DNA of 64,000 nucleotides from Algoriphagus sp. TR-M9 (lineage in GTDB: Bacteria; Bacteroidota; Bacteroidia; Cytophagales; Cyclobacteriaceae), in assembly GCF_027594545.1 (NCBI RefSeq), contig NZ_CP115160.1, positions 3,481,001 through 3,545,000 of the forward strand, read 5' to 3'. The notes under the pieces were generated by a model. That model was given only the letters and a program-made list of their open reading frames with translations, did not search any database and was not told where the DNA came from. Position numbers and translations under genes: made by a program. Below, piece by piece: positions 26,449 to 35,823 of the stretch. The first letter of the stretch is position 1. Each line of letters opens with the position of its first letter.

Positions 26449-26655
26449 ATGCCCATAATCGTAAATTTAGATGTGATGATGGCAAAACGTAAAATGTCGC
26501 TCAATGAACTCTCCGAGAAAGTAGGGGTAACACTTTCCAATCTTTCCATCCTGAAAACAGGAAAGGCCAAAGCCATACGCTTTAGTACCCTGGAAGCCAT
26601 CTGCGAAGTGCTAAACTGTCAGCCTGGAGATATCTTGGAATATACAGCCGAATAA
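26449..26655 (+). CDS. XRE-family transcriptional regulator (YozG-like)
   Basis: A 68-aa single-domain helix-turn-helix protein: MSLNELSEKVGVTLSNLSIL forms the HTH, followed by KAIRFSTLEAICEVLNCQPGDIL, as in the YozG/Cro-like family. It starts 2 bp after the DUF2975 stop codon. The pair is found in many Bacteroidota and Firmicutes. Confidence 0.9.
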   Translation: MPIIVNLDVMMAKRKMSLNELSEKVGVTLSNLSILKTGKAKAIRFSTLEAICEVLNCQPGDILEYTAE

Positions 26656-26677
26656 GCCCTCTTTCAGAAACGGGGTG

Positions 26678-27181
26678 TTATCTTTCATACTCCTTCACCT
26701 GGCTTTTATCCTCACATTCCCTGAGCATCTCCTGGCTACTTTTGCCCAAAACCGGATGCATGAAATCCGGCAATATCTCAGCTAGGGGGATAAGTACAAA
26801 TTTTCTTTGTGAAATAAAGGGATGAGGAACCTGAAGCAGGTCTGTAGCTATAATGGTTTTGCCAAAAAAAAGAATATCGATGTCCATGGTTCTATCCCCC
26901 CATGGTTCTGCCCGTTTTCGCCCTAGGCGCTTCTCGATATGCTGGATTAGCTCTAAAAGTTCTTCGGCTCTCAGTTTTGTTTTAATTTCTATCACCTGAT
27001 TTAGAAATGGGCCTTTGGCAACACCTCCCCAAGCAGCAGTCTCATATATTTTAGATTGCTTCACTATGGTATTGCTAGCGCCAACTGCCTCTACTGCAGC
27101 CTTTAAAAGCTCCTCTCGTGCTCCTCTATTGCCCCCCAGAATCAAAACGGCATTTTCAGTCATAGGCCGGATAGTATTCAT
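26678..27181 (-). CDS. folK: 2-amino-4-hydroxy-6-hydroxymethyldihydropteridine pyrophosphokinase
   Basis: A 167-aa enzyme that pyrophosphorylates 6-hydroxymethyl-dihydropterin in folate synthesis. The LGGNRG nucleotide loop, the KRLGRKRAEPWGDRTMDIDILFF signature (split here by its basic RKRAEPWGDRTMDIDI core) and the PHPFISQRKFVLIPL end are all present. The ATG at 27181 (or 27163) is preferred to the TTG at 27199. It is convergent with the XRE gene and divergent from sppA. Confidence 0.93.
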   Translation of the reverse strand: MNTIRPMTENAVLILGGNRGAREELLKAAVEAVGASNTIVKQSKIYETAAWGGVAKGPFLNQVIEIKTKLRAEELLELIQHIEKRLGRKRAEPWGDRTMDIDILFFGKTIIATDLLQVPHPFISQRKFVLIPLAEILPDFMHPVLGKSSQEMLRECEDKSQVKEYER

Positions 27182-27294
27182 TTTGTAAACATCGCCCAAA
27201 ATAAGTTATTTTAGCCCCAAATTATCCAACTTATGAAATCGAGCATACCTGAAAATTCACACACCGTGATGAGTACAGGAAATGCGAGATTCCA

Positions 27295-27310
27295 TCCCGA
27301 GGTATCGGGA
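27295..27310. repeat. short palindrome TCCCGA-GGTA-TCGGGA
   Basis: A 6-bp hairpin 35 bp before the sppA start codon. Palindromes of the CCCGA/TCGGG kind are dispersed in many Bacteroidota genomes. Here it would lie in the sppA leader RNA. Confidence 0.4.
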
Positions 27311-27344
27311 CAGGTATTGACCTTTAAAAAACAATTATCAACAC

Positions 27345-29111
27345 ATGAAATTCTTAGGAAATGTACTGGCGGTCATCGTCGGCCTATTTGTATTCACCGT
27401 CTTGTCATTTCTCATCATGTTTGGCATCATCGGGATGCTGGCTGCATCCAGCACGGATGAGGTGAAGGTAAGTGAAAACAGCATATTACATATAGATCTG
27501 AACGGAAGAACCATCGTAGAGCGAACCACAGAAGATGACCTCGACCTATCCATGCTTGGCAATCCTTTTGGCCAGGAATTTACCGCAGGCCTGATCAATC
27601 TAAAGAAGGCCATCCAGGCAGCCAAAACCGATGATAACGTACAAGGCATCTATTTAAACACCGGGCTGGTAATCGCTGGGCAGGCAAGTTTATTGGAGCT
27701 CCGAGAGGCTTTAGAAGACTTCAAAACTTCTGGCAAGTTCATCATGGCTTACGATGAGGCCTATACCGAGGGAGGCTATTATGTTGCCTCTGTGGCGGAT
27801 GAAATTTATTTGAACCCGCTGGGTGGAATTGATTTCAACGGTTTTTCCTCTGTAGGAATTTTCTTTAAAGGACTTTTTGAAAAAATAGGCGTAGAGCCAG
27901 AAATTTTCCGTGTAGGAGAGTTTAAGTCCGCTGTGGAACCATTTATTCTGGAAAAAAACAGCCCTGAAGCCAGATTGCAAACACAGTCATTTTTGGATGA
28001 TATGAATCTATTTGCCCTTCAGGCAGTCTCAGAATCCAGAGGAATTGCTTTTGATAGCTTGGCCAAAATCAACAATGAGATGCTGGTGCGCAAGCCGGAA
28101 GATGCTGTCAAGTATGGCCTGGCCACTGAACTGGTCTATCTGGACCAGGTGCATGCCAAGCTTCGCGAAAAACTGGGTTTGGATGAAGACGATGACATCA
28201 AATCCATCAACGTCACCGACCTGAACAAGACGGTAAAATCCAAAAACATTACCTCTTCCAATAGAATTGCCGTGATCATTGCTGAGGGGGAAATCGTAGG
28301 CGGAAGTGCAGACGGAGTTATCAGCTCAGATAAGTTTGCCAAGGAAATACGTAAAGCCCGAAGAGATGATAATATCAAAGCCATAGTGCTTCGTGTGAAC
28401 TCACCGGGAGGATCAGTGGTGGCATCCGAAGTGATCTGGAGAGAGATGACCGAAGCCAAAAAGGTGAAACCGGTATATGTATCCATGGGAGAAGTGGCAG
28501 CTTCCGGGGGCTATTACATCTCCGCTCCGGCAGATACCATCGTGGCTCAGCCTAATACCATTACCGGATCCATAGGTATTTTCGGGATGATGTTCAACAC
28601 GCAAGAATTACTGAATGACAAGCTAGGAATCACTACTGATGTGGTGAAAACCGGGGAACTCTCAGATTTTATGAATATGACCCGACCACTTACTGAGGTG
28701 GAGCGAAACATTATTCAAAACACAATAGAAGATGGGTACGAAACTTTTATCTCCCGCGTATCAGAAGGCCGTGGCATGTCGGCGGAAGCAGTAAAAGAAG
28801 TGGCTTCCGGGAGAGTTTGGACGGGAAATCAGGCCAAAGAAAGAGGCCTGGTGGACGTGTTGGGCGGACTGGAAACCACCATTGAGCTGGCTGCTGCACG
28901 GATCAATGCCGGGGATGATTACCGAGTCGTGTATTACCCCTCCCAAAAGCCTTGGTTTGAAGCCATCATGGACGATCTTGGAGATAAAGTCAGTTTGAAA
29001 ATCCTACAGTCCGAATTAGGCTCAAACTACCAACTCTATCAGCAACTTGAAAAGTTAAAAGCTTACGAAGGAATCCAAGCTAGGATGCCTCAGGAATTCA
29101 TCATCAAATAA
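27345..29111 (+). CDS. sppA: signal peptide peptidase SppA, 67K type
   Basis: A 588-aa membrane-anchored serine protease that degrades cleaved signal peptides. An N-terminal membrane helix (8-33) is followed by two ClpP-like repeats. The catalytic lysine is K194 in VGEFKSAVEP and the serine S387 in EVAASGGYY, spaced as in E. coli SppA. Length matches the long, tandem-domain form. It ends at a strong hairpin. Confidence 0.95.
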   Translation: MKFLGNVLAVIVGLFVFTVLSFLIMFGIIGMLAASSTDEVKVSENSILHIDLNGRTIVERTTEDDLDLSMLGNPFGQEFTAGLINLKKAIQAAKTDDNVQGIYLNTGLVIAGQASLLELREALEDFKTSGKFIMAYDEAYTEGGYYVASVADEIYLNPLGGIDFNGFSSVGIFFKGLFEKIGVEPEIFRVGEFKSAVEPFILEKNSPEARLQTQSFLDDMNLFALQAVSESRGIAFDSLAKINNEMLVRKPEDAVKYGLATELVYLDQVHAKLREKLGLDEDDDIKSINVTDLNKTVKSKNITSSNRIAVIIAEGEIVGGSADGVISSDKFAKEIRKARRDDNIKAIVLRVNSPGGSVVASEVIWREMTEAKKVKPVYVSMGEVAASGGYYISAPADTIVAQPNTITGSIGIFGMMFNTQELLNDKLGITTDVVKTGELSDFMNMTRPLTEVERNIIQNTIEDGYETFISRVSEGRGMSAEAVKEVASGRVWTGNQAKERGLVDVLGGLETTIELAAARINAGDDYRVVYYPSQKPWFEAIMDDLGDKVSLKILQSELGSNYQLYQQLEKLKAYEGIQARMPQEFIIK

Positions 29112-29138
29112 CAAAAGCGGCTTTGGCCGCTTTTTTTT
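29112..29138 (+). terminator. sppA terminator
   Basis: AAAAGCGGC (29113-29121) pairs with GCCGCTTTT (29126-29134) around a 4-nt loop, followed by a T run. Confidence 0.85.
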
Positions 29139-29209
29139 GCTTAGACTGTTACTGCGTTAAATCAATAAACCCGAAAAATGCATTAGCAAAATTTGATGTA
29201 AAATCCAGG

Positions 29210-30292
29210 TTAAAATGCCTCACCTATTCGGAAGTAAATTCCCCAATCATCCTTGCCCACTGCGGCGTCTAGGCCTATGTTGAACTTCACGGTTTTGAAG
29301 GCTCTATACCTATATCCTACCCCAGCTCCTGGATAGAACCCCCAGTTGAAACTTTCGGTATCCGAGCCATAAATAGTCGCTAGCCCTGCAAATCCTACCA
29401 ATCCCATTCGCTCACCGAAATTATAGCGGTACTCCCCTTGCAAGGCCACCAATCCATCTCCCCTGTATTTGCCTTCCGAGTATCCACGAATGTCATTTCC
29501 CCCTATGGTAACTTGCTGCTCAAATGCGATATCCCCTAAACCAAACTTCCCCGAAAATCTCAGAGCCAGAACATCCGCCCCATTGGACATAGAAATGAAC
29601 TTATTGTACTCTGAAAGGATTTTATTTGCATTCACATCATTCCCAAACCACTCTGGAAAAGCGATCCAGCGAAGTCTAATTTTATTTCCTCCAGTGGGAT
29701 AATAAACTGCATCTCGACTATCAAAGAGTGCATTCAACTGCAGGCCATTCGTCTCGGTGGTAGATGGTGGTTGCACGTCATCCTCATATTCTGTGTAGTA
29801 ATGCGCATAGGTATAAGTGAGGCCCAAAAATAAGTTAGGTATAATTTTGCGCTGCACACCTGCACTGACCACAGAGGTCTTGGTGCCATAATCGTAAAAC
29901 CCCGGCCCTTCAAAATCATCCATAAAAAACTGAGAGTTCTGATCGCCATTCAGGGCAAATAGCTGAATCCTCCAAGTATCTTCTTTCAAGTATAGCTTAT
30001 TGAATAAAGCCAGAAAATAGGAGCCATTAGTGGTGTAAACTGCCGACAACCCAGAAAGGGACTTGGGAGAGATCGTATCATTCTTATCGAGTCTATACAT
30101 ACCCATAGGAATCGCTCCTAGCATAAATTTCAGATTCCTATTGTAGCTCAAAAATGGCATCACATTAAAATCCACCTTATTCTCCACCTGTGTGCTATCA
30201 GTTGAGCTCTCTTTTTGCTGCGCAAATAATACGGTAGAGACGCAGATACCCAGTAATACTAAAATTGCCTTTCTTCTAAAAATCATTTTCAA
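29210..30292 (-). CDS. BamA/TamA-type outer-membrane protein (D15-like barrel)
   Basis: A 360-aa protein with a signal peptide (cleavage near LFAQ, about residue 25) and no POTRA repeats. The sequence is a run of beta strands with the surface-antigen features GLTYTYAHYYTEY, a GNDIRGYSEGKYRGDG loop resembling the conserved RGY/VRGF loop of 16-stranded Omp85 barrels, and YRYNFGERMG. It is a lone barrel with a short periplasmic part, as in many Bacteroidota, so a role as an assembly factor is doubtful. It is followed closely upstream by the flavin reductase gene. Confidence 0.8.
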   Translation of the reverse strand: MKMIFRRKAILVLLGICVSTVLFAQQKESSTDSTQVENKVDFNVMPFLSYNRNLKFMLGAIPMGMYRLDKNDTISPKSLSGLSAVYTTNGSYFLALFNKLYLKEDTWRIQLFALNGDQNSQFFMDDFEGPGFYDYGTKTSVVSAGVQRKIIPNLFLGLTYTYAHYYTEYEDDVQPPSTTETNGLQLNALFDSRDAVYYPTGGNKIRLRWIAFPEWFGNDVNANKILSEYNKFISMSNGADVLALRFSGKFGLGDIAFEQQVTIGGNDIRGYSEGKYRGDGLVALQGEYRYNFGERMGLVGFAGLATIYGSDTESFNWGFYPGAGVGYRYRAFKTVKFNIGLDAAVGKDDWGIYFRIGEAF

Positions 30293-30328
30293 AACAGCTT
30301 TGCTGCATTTACTAAAATAGTCATAAAA

Positions 30329-31228
30329 TCAGGTAGCCTGCAGTAAAATCAGCCAAGCTCTGTGGACATCTCCTTCATCTAGCGCTTCCTTGGCCAAAAG
30401 ATGTAGATGGTCCAGCATAGAATCCATATCGTGCTGAAAACGCACACGCATCTCCTGAATCTCAGCTCCCCGCCCAAACTCCTCTATCTGGTCCCGAGTA
30501 GGCAGCGTTTCCACATTACCTAGGCGACCGAGATTATTCCCACTTAAAATCGTGCTGTTCCGGATGGCTTCAGGAATCTGGTCTATCCCTATCCCTAGAT
30601 TTCTCAGTGGTTTGGGTATCTGAAATAGTGAATCTCCACTTGCTCTACTGTACCAGTTGCCTCCCAGTCGCGCCACAGCATCCAGTTTTCTGGGGTCAAT
30701 CACACCCGCCTCATCCAAAATATCCTCATTTACATGAGCTGCCAGCACCTCACAGATCACCAGGTTTCCGGCACCACCGCTATCACCAAGGGCTTTTACT
30801 TCATTCACCTTGCACTCAAATGCCACATGCGCTTCGAGTATCCTTGGAGGTTTGACTTCATGGGATTTCACTGCGGTGAATCCTGCTTTTTCAAATTCAT
30901 TTACTCCTTTGTCGTACTCAGTGCTGGCCAGAGACATCTGCTCCACCATCCCGTAATGAACCACATGAATCACTGCTTCGGGTACTTCGAGCACATTTTC
31001 CAGGGTATCCTTGGTGGTATTATTTCTCATCCTCCTCAAAGGAGAAAAAATCAGAATAGGCGGCTGGGAACTGAATAAATTGAAAAAGCTAAATGGACTT
31101 AGATTTACATTTCCGGCTCGGTCTATGGTGCTTACAAAGGCGATAGGCCTAGGTGCCACAGCTCCCTGAAGCAGCCCATAAAATTCCAGCGATGTGTGCT
31201 CTTTAGGATAGAAGGTTTTCATCTGCAT
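30329..31228 (-). CDS. flavin reductase family protein
   Basis: A 299-aa protein with an FMN-binding split-barrel domain in the first 200 residues (VAPRPIAFVSTID, NLSPFSFFN and PPILIFSP motifs) and an extra C-terminal helical extension of about 80 residues. Members bind FMN and act as NAD(P)H:flavin oxidoreductases or partners of monooxygenases. Cytoplasmic. The start is the ATG at 31228; a second ATG two codons on is equally possible. It lies divergent to the EEP phosphatase gene. Confidence 0.85.
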   Translation of the reverse strand: MQMKTFYPKEHTSLEFYGLLQGAVAPRPIAFVSTIDRAGNVNLSPFSFFNLFSSQPPILIFSPLRRMRNNTTKDTLENVLEVPEAVIHVVHYGMVEQMSLASTEYDKGVNEFEKAGFTAVKSHEVKPPRILEAHVAFECKVNEVKALGDSGGAGNLVICEVLAAHVNEDILDEAGVIDPRKLDAVARLGGNWYSRASGDSLFQIPKPLRNLGIGIDQIPEAIRNSTILSGNNLGRLGNVETLPTRDQIEEFGRGAEIQEMRVRFQHDMDSMLDHLHLLAKEALDEGDVHRAWLILLQAT

Positions 31229-31420
31229 GTATTTTTTTTCTTATTTGTCAACTAGCTTCTCCAGACCCGCAGAGACAGATCGGGGAGTCTTGCAAATTGA
31301 TAATCATTGTTCATGGAGTGGTATTACCCATGACTGCCCAGCAGGACGTGACTTCAATTGATGAAATTAGGATTCAATTTTAAATTCTTAACCCATTTTT
31401 CTAGAATAAGTTAATTCAGC

Positions 31421-32281
31421 ATGAAAAAACCAAAATCCAACACCCTCAAAATCTGCCTGATCCTGGCTATTTTGGCACTTGGCTTCCACGGATTGGCGCA
31501 GGCACAGACGCACAATTTCGCCACCTTTAACATTCGCTACGCCAATCAAAATGACGGAGGTAATCTTTGGCAGGACAGATTACCCCATGTAAGCGGTCTC
31601 ATTCAGTTTCATCAAATCGAGCTAGTGGGAGTCCAAGAGGCATTACATAATCAATTGAATGACCTTAGCGCTTCCCTTGGGTTCGATTACATTGGCGTAG
31701 GCAGGGATGATGGAACCGAGAAGGGGGAATATGCGGCGATCTTGTACGATAAGAAAAAATTCAAGCTATTGGATGAAGGTACTTTTTGGCTTTCCCCTAC
31801 TCCCGATCAGCCGAGCAAAGGCTGGGATGCCGCTCTGAATCGAATCTGCACCTGGGGAAAATTCAAAGACGAAAAAGGGGAGACTTTTTACGTGTTCAAC
31901 ATTCACTACGACCATAGAGGTCAGCAGGCGAGAGAGGAAAGCAGCAAGCTAGTCATGCAAAAAGTAGCTGAAATCAACGAGGAAAATGCGCCGGCCATTT
32001 TGATGGGTGATTTCAATGTCACACCAGAAAATGCGGCATATACTACCATCACTTCCAATCCAGACTGGAAAGATGCTAGGTTGATTTCTGAAATCCCAGC
32101 ATATGGACCTTCCGGGACATTTACAGGGTTTGATTGGGAAAGAATGCCAGAAGGTATCATTGATCACATCTTTGTCAAAGGAAAACTAAAAGTCATCAGA
32201 CATGGCATCCTTTCAGACAATTACGGTAAAAAATATCCTTCTGATCACTTTCCTGTAATGGTGGAAGTGGAGTGGAAATGA
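31421..32281 (+). CDS. secreted endonuclease/exonuclease/phosphatase (EEP) family hydrolase
   Basis: A 286-aa exported phosphodiesterase or phosphatase. A signal peptide ends near QAQT (residue 29). The fold motifs are complete: TFNIRYA, VGVQEAL (catalytic glutamate), MGDFNVTP (aspartate/asparagine pair), IDHIFVKG and SDHFPV (terminal histidine). Family members hydrolyse sugar phosphates, lipid headgroups or DNA; secreted Bacteroidota versions are often treated as nutrient scavengers. Specificity cannot be read from sequence. Confidence 0.9.
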   Translation: MKKPKSNTLKICLILAILALGFHGLAQAQTHNFATFNIRYANQNDGGNLWQDRLPHVSGLIQFHQIELVGVQEALHNQLNDLSASLGFDYIGVGRDDGTEKGEYAAILYDKKKFKLLDEGTFWLSPTPDQPSKGWDAALNRICTWGKFKDEKGETFYVFNIHYDHRGQQAREESSKLVMQKVAEINEENAPAILMGDFNVTPENAAYTTITSNPDWKDARLISEIPAYGPSGTFTGFDWERMPEGIIDHIFVKGKLKVIRHGILSDNYGKKYPSDHFPVMVEVEWK

Positions 32282-32292
32282 TACAACCTCAA

Positions 32293-32337
32293 AACCAAAA
32301 AGGGCTGGCTAAATTACTTTAGCCAGCCCTTTTTGGT
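32293..32337. terminator. bidirectional terminator with perfect 19-bp stem
   Basis: CCAAAAAGGGCTGGCTAAA (32295-32313) pairs perfectly with 32318-32336 around a TTAC loop, between the convergent EEP and pgk genes. Confidence 0.9.
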
Positions 32338-32352
32338 ATATCAAAGTAGTGA

Positions 32353-33552
32353 TTAAGGTACCAAAGCAGCTACACCTGGAAGCACCTTACCCTCCATGTG
32401 CTCTAGCAAAGCTCCTCCACCGGTGGACACAAAGGAAACATCCGCTGTATACCCGAATTTATTCACTGCAGCAGCTGAATCTCCTCCACCTATAAGCGAG
32501 AATGCTCCAGCTTTAGTCGCTGCCACTACTGCCTCAGCGATGGCCTTGGTTCCCTTGTCAAAGGAAGACATTTCGAAAACTCCCATAGGTCCATTCCAAA
32601 GTACAGTTTTAGAATTCATGATTTCGGCAGCGAAAAGCTCCCTGGTTTTTGGCCCGATATCCAAGCCCATCCAGCCGTCAGGAATTTCACCCTTATTCGC
32701 CAGACCTTGTTCTGCGTCATTTGCAAAAGCTTTTGAAATCACAGTGTCAACCGGAAGGACCAGTTTCACACCTTTAGCTTTGGCTGTTTCCATCAGTTCC
32801 AATACGAAATCAAGCTTGTCCTCTTCCAAAAGGGAATCCCCAATGGTACCTCCCTGAGCTTTGGCAAAGGTATAGGACATGCCCCCGCCGATGATCAAGG
32901 TATCCACCTTGTTCAGTAACTGCTCTATGATCAATATTTTATCTGCGATTTTGGCACCGCCCATAATGGCTGTATAGGGACGCTCAGGATTACCCAAGAC
33001 TTTGTCTGCATTTTTCAATTCAGAAAGCATCAAGTAACCACAAACTTTGTCTGCAAAGAACTCAGCCACCACCGCTGTAGAAGCATGAGCTCGGTGCGCC
33101 GTACCGAAGGCATCGTTCACATAGATATCACCTAGGCGGGAAAGCTTCTCTGCAAAGTCCTTGTCCCCTTTAGTCTCCTCAGGATGGAATCTCAAGTTTT
33201 CCAAAAGCAATACTTCTCCTGGCTTCAAGGCTTCCGCCAGCATTTCGGCTTCTTTGCCTATGCAGTCAGGCGCGAAAATCACCTTTCTGCCCAATGCTTT
33301 CTCCAAAGCCAATACAATATTCTTCAGAGAAAATTTATCTTCAGGGCCTCCCTTAGGGCGACCTAAGTGGGACATGAGAATGGCAGCCCCTCCGTCATTC
33401 AGGATTTTATTGATGGTAGGCAATGCCGCCTGGATCCTGGTGTCGTCAGTGACATTCAATCGATCGTCCAGTGGAACATTAAAATCAACACGAACAAGTG
33501 CCTTTTTTCCCTCAAAACTGAGGTTATCTACATTTTTGATTCTAGGATTCAT
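32353..33552 (-). CDS. pgk: phosphoglycerate kinase
   Basis: A 399-aa glycolytic enzyme making ATP and 3-phosphoglycerate from 1,3-bisphosphoglycerate. VDFNVPLD, the MSHLGRPKG substrate-binding motif, and the [15 protein letters not shown]-terminal nucleotide site are present; length is standard. It is a single-gene unit. Confidence 0.98.
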   Translation of the reverse strand: MNPRIKNVDNLSFEGKKALVRVDFNVPLDDRLNVTDDTRIQAALPTINKILNDGGAAILMSHLGRPKGGPEDKFSLKNIVLALEKALGRKVIFAPDCIGKEAEMLAEALKPGEVLLLENLRFHPEETKGDKDFAEKLSRLGDIYVNDAFGTAHRAHASTAVVAEFFADKVCGYLMLSELKNADKVLGNPERPYTAIMGGAKIADKILIIEQLLNKVDTLIIGGGMSYTFAKAQGGTIGDSLLEEDKLDFVLELMETAKAKGVKLVLPVDTVISKAFANDAEQGLANKGEIPDGWMGLDIGPKTRELFAAEIMNSKTVLWNGPMGVFEMSSFDKGTKAIAEAVVAATKAGAFSLIGGGDSAAAVNKFGYTADVSFVSTGGGALLEHMEGKVLPGVAALVP

Positions 33553-33676
33553 AAGCGAGGTTAATAGCTATTGATAAAATTGATTGTTAAAAATCTGGGT
33601 GAATTTATCAAAGATTATATCAAAAATCGACTTTCAGCGATGATCTATTTCAGAAGAATAGTTAATTCAGCCTAAA

Positions 33677-34642
33677 TCAACCCTGGGCTGCGGCACGTTT
33701 CAGCCTGTCATTGATCGCTAATCCTAATCCTTTTGCCGGCATTTTTTCTGCCAAAATCACAGCTGCATCACTTTGGTCTAATTTCCTCATGGCCGCAAAA
33801 AGATTCGCGGCAGCTTCACGTAAGTCCCCAGTTGGACTCAAGGCAATCTGCCTCTCCTTGGGTAGTTCTTGAAATTCCTGATCGAAACTCAGTACCGCAA
33901 AGTCTCTTTGCTCATACCGGCAGCGAGAAATCAGTTCCTGCAAGTTGCCCAGTAAAAATGGCTTTCGAGGCGCATAGTGACTTTCCAACAAACCAGGAGA
34001 CTGAGGATTGGAAGAGCTGTGGTCTTGGATTTTCACGCTTCCGACTACTTGCTCTATTTCCGAAACCTCAAGTCCTCCAAGTCTGTAAATAACTACATCT
34101 TCACCTTCCATCCCCACGATCGTACTTTCTAAGCCCACCTTGCAGGCTCCCCCATCAAGGATATAATTTATTTTGTCTCCTAGCTGAAGCTGTACATGAG
34201 CTGGCTGAGTAGGACTGATGTAGCCAAAAGGATTGGCACTGGGCGCTGCCAAAGGGTAATCCAGCTCAGACAAAAGTGACCTAGTCAAGGAGTGGTCAGG
34301 TACGCGCACCGCAACTCTCGGCAAACCGGAAGTTACTAAGTCAGGCACCATTTCCTTTCTGGACAAAAGTAAGGTCAAAGGCCCAGGCCAGAATTTATCT
34401 GCCAAGGCTTTTAGCTTTTCGGGAAATGTGCTGACGTATTGTTCTACTGCCGTGACCGAGGCCACATGAATAATCAATGGATCAAAGGATGGACGATTCT
34501 TGGTCTCAAAAATGGAAGCGACAGCTTTGGCATCTAGGGCATTTCCCGCCAATCCGTAAACAGTTTCTGTAGGAATAGCGACTAGCTCACCACTATCCAA
34601 TACTTGCTTTGCATACGCTATGTCCTTACCTATGAGCGCCAT
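33677..34642 (-). CDS. L-threonylcarbamoyladenylate synthase (Sua5/YrdC type)
   Basis: A 321-aa Sua5-type enzyme that forms threonylcarbamoyl-AMP for the t6A37 modification of ANN-reading tRNAs. The YrdC domain (about 8-195) shows IPTETVYGLAGNA, KNRPSFDPLIIHV and PSANPFGYISPT motifs; a C-terminal Sua5 domain follows after an SPGLLESHYAP linker. It is coupled directly to the TPR lipoprotein gene (no gap) and ends the long leftward operon. Confidence 0.95.
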   Translation of the reverse strand: MALIGKDIAYAKQVLDSGELVAIPTETVYGLAGNALDAKAVASIFETKNRPSFDPLIIHVASVTAVEQYVSTFPEKLKALADKFWPGPLTLLLSRKEMVPDLVTSGLPRVAVRVPDHSLTRSLLSELDYPLAAPSANPFGYISPTQPAHVQLQLGDKINYILDGGACKVGLESTIVGMEGEDVVIYRLGGLEVSEIEQVVGSVKIQDHSSSNPQSPGLLESHYAPRKPFLLGNLQELISRCRYEQRDFAVLSFDQEFQELPKERQIALSPTGDLREAAANLFAAMRKLDQSDAAVILAEKMPAKGLGLAINDRLKRAAAQG

Positions 34643-35350
34643 TTATTCGCAAAAATCGTCCAGCCAGGTTTTAGCCTCTGTATATCCCAAGGAAAGCGCC
34701 ATTTTCAGGTCAGCGCAGCCTTCTTCTTTTTCTCCCAAAGCAGACATTCGGGTCACTCCCAATAGGTAATGCGCAGCGCCATTTTGACCATCTAGATTAA
34801 TGGCATCAGTCAGTGCTTTCATAGCATTCAATGGATCATTATTACCTAGAAGCGCCTTGCCACGATTGAAGTGAACCAAAGCTTGATTGGGCTCCACCCG
34901 AATAGCCTGATCGAAGTCCAGCAAGGCATCTTCGTATTCCTCCATCCCCAGTAAAGCCAGGCCTCTATTGTAATAAATATCCGTTTGCGTAGGATCCAGC
35001 ATGCTGGCCATATTGTAATCCGAAACGGCATCCTTGAAATTCTCGAGCTTGAGGTTGGCATTGCCACGATTGAACCAAGCCTTATAACTGGCTGAATCCG
35101 CATCTATAGCTGCGGTAAACACAGGAACTGCCTCGGAATATTTCTCCTCTTGAAAAAGAGCAGCACCTTTGGCATTCAGTGCTTTCCCGTTTGCGGGGTT
35201 GATTTCTATCACACGATCAAAGTAGGTGATCGCTTCCTTCCAGTTTTGGGTATCCATCTTCTGGATTCCTGCCTGAAGCAATTCATCTTCACTTGGGCTA
35301 CAGCCCACCAATCCCGCCATCAGCGAGGTAATTATCCAAAGTTTTCTCAC
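34643..35350 (-). CDS. TPR-repeat lipoprotein
   Basis: A lipoprotein (about 235 aa) with a signal peptide and lipobox ending GLVGC, followed by five to six tetratricopeptide repeats (for example AITYFDRVIEINPANGKAL, AVPVFTAAIDADSASYKAW, ALLDFDQAIRVEPNQALVHF). A GTG at 35350 gives a compact signal peptide; a TTG six codons earlier overlaps a TATCTTTG box resembling a promoter -7 element. TPRs mediate protein contacts at the envelope; partner unknown. Confidence 0.88.
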   Translation of the reverse strand: MRKLWIITSLMAGLVGCSPSEDELLQAGIQKMDTQNWKEAITYFDRVIEINPANGKALNAKGAALFQEEKYSEAVPVFTAAIDADSASYKAWFNRGNANLKLENFKDAVSDYNMASMLDPTQTDIYYNRGLALLGMEEYEDALLDFDQAIRVEPNQALVHFNRGKALLGNNDPLNAMKALTDAINLDGQNGAAHYLLGVTRMSALGEKEEGCADLKMALSLGYTEAKTWLDDFCE

Positions 35351-35391
35351 AGCTAATATTTTGCGCAAAGATAGGAATTGAGTCCTTTTTA

Positions 35392-35823
35392 TCAGGATTT
35401 GGGCTGAAGTTTTGCCCTATAGATTTCTGGCACTGTACTCATGCTTTTCATGTCCACGGTCACCATCACACATACACATTTTGCAAAAGTGTAGGCTGCA
35501 CCACGCTTAGTTTTGCCGATTAAAAATTGCTCGAGATGGAAGGATGAATTCCCGATTTTGGTACAATGCACCAAGGCATTGACCTCATCTTCCAGATGTA
35601 TAGGTCGAAAATAATCTATCTCTATCCTGCCAACTACACAACCGGTCTCCATCACATCCCAGTTGCAAGTCTCATGGAGAAATACTGCTCTGGCATGTTC
35701 GAAGTAATTGAAATAAACGCCATTATTGACATGAAGATACCCGTCTATATCCGAGAATCTCACCTGTATAGGCAAAGAAAAATTAATATCGCGCTGAAGC
35801 TGCGCCGGATCTATCGGCTTCAT
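35392..35823 (-). CDS. acyl-CoA thioesterase (hot-dog fold, 4HBT family)
   Basis: A 143-aa hot-dog protein with the YLHVNNGVYFNYFEHAR segment characteristic of YbgC/4-hydroxybenzoyl-CoA thioesterases, including the catalytic-region asparagine and tyrosine. Substrate acyl chain unknown. The start overlaps the NUDIX stop by one base. Confidence 0.88.
   Translation of the reverse strand: MKPIDPAQLQRDINFSLPIQVRFSDIDGYLHVNNGVYFNYFEHARAVFLHETCNWDVMETGCVVGRIEIDYFRPIHLEDEVNALVHCTKIGNSSFHLEQFLIGKTKRGAAYTFAKCVCVMVTVDMKSMSTVPEIYRAKLQPKS

Noticed and set aside
27233..27460. A 75-codon frame upstream of sppA
   Set aside because: It runs about 115 bases into sppA in another frame and covers the palindrome; the sppA start at 27345 with its membrane helix is clearly better.
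31295..31320. Fur-box-like sequence (TTGATAATCATTGTT) before the EEP gene
   Set aside because: Only partial match to a Fur consensus that is itself uncertain in Bacteroidota.
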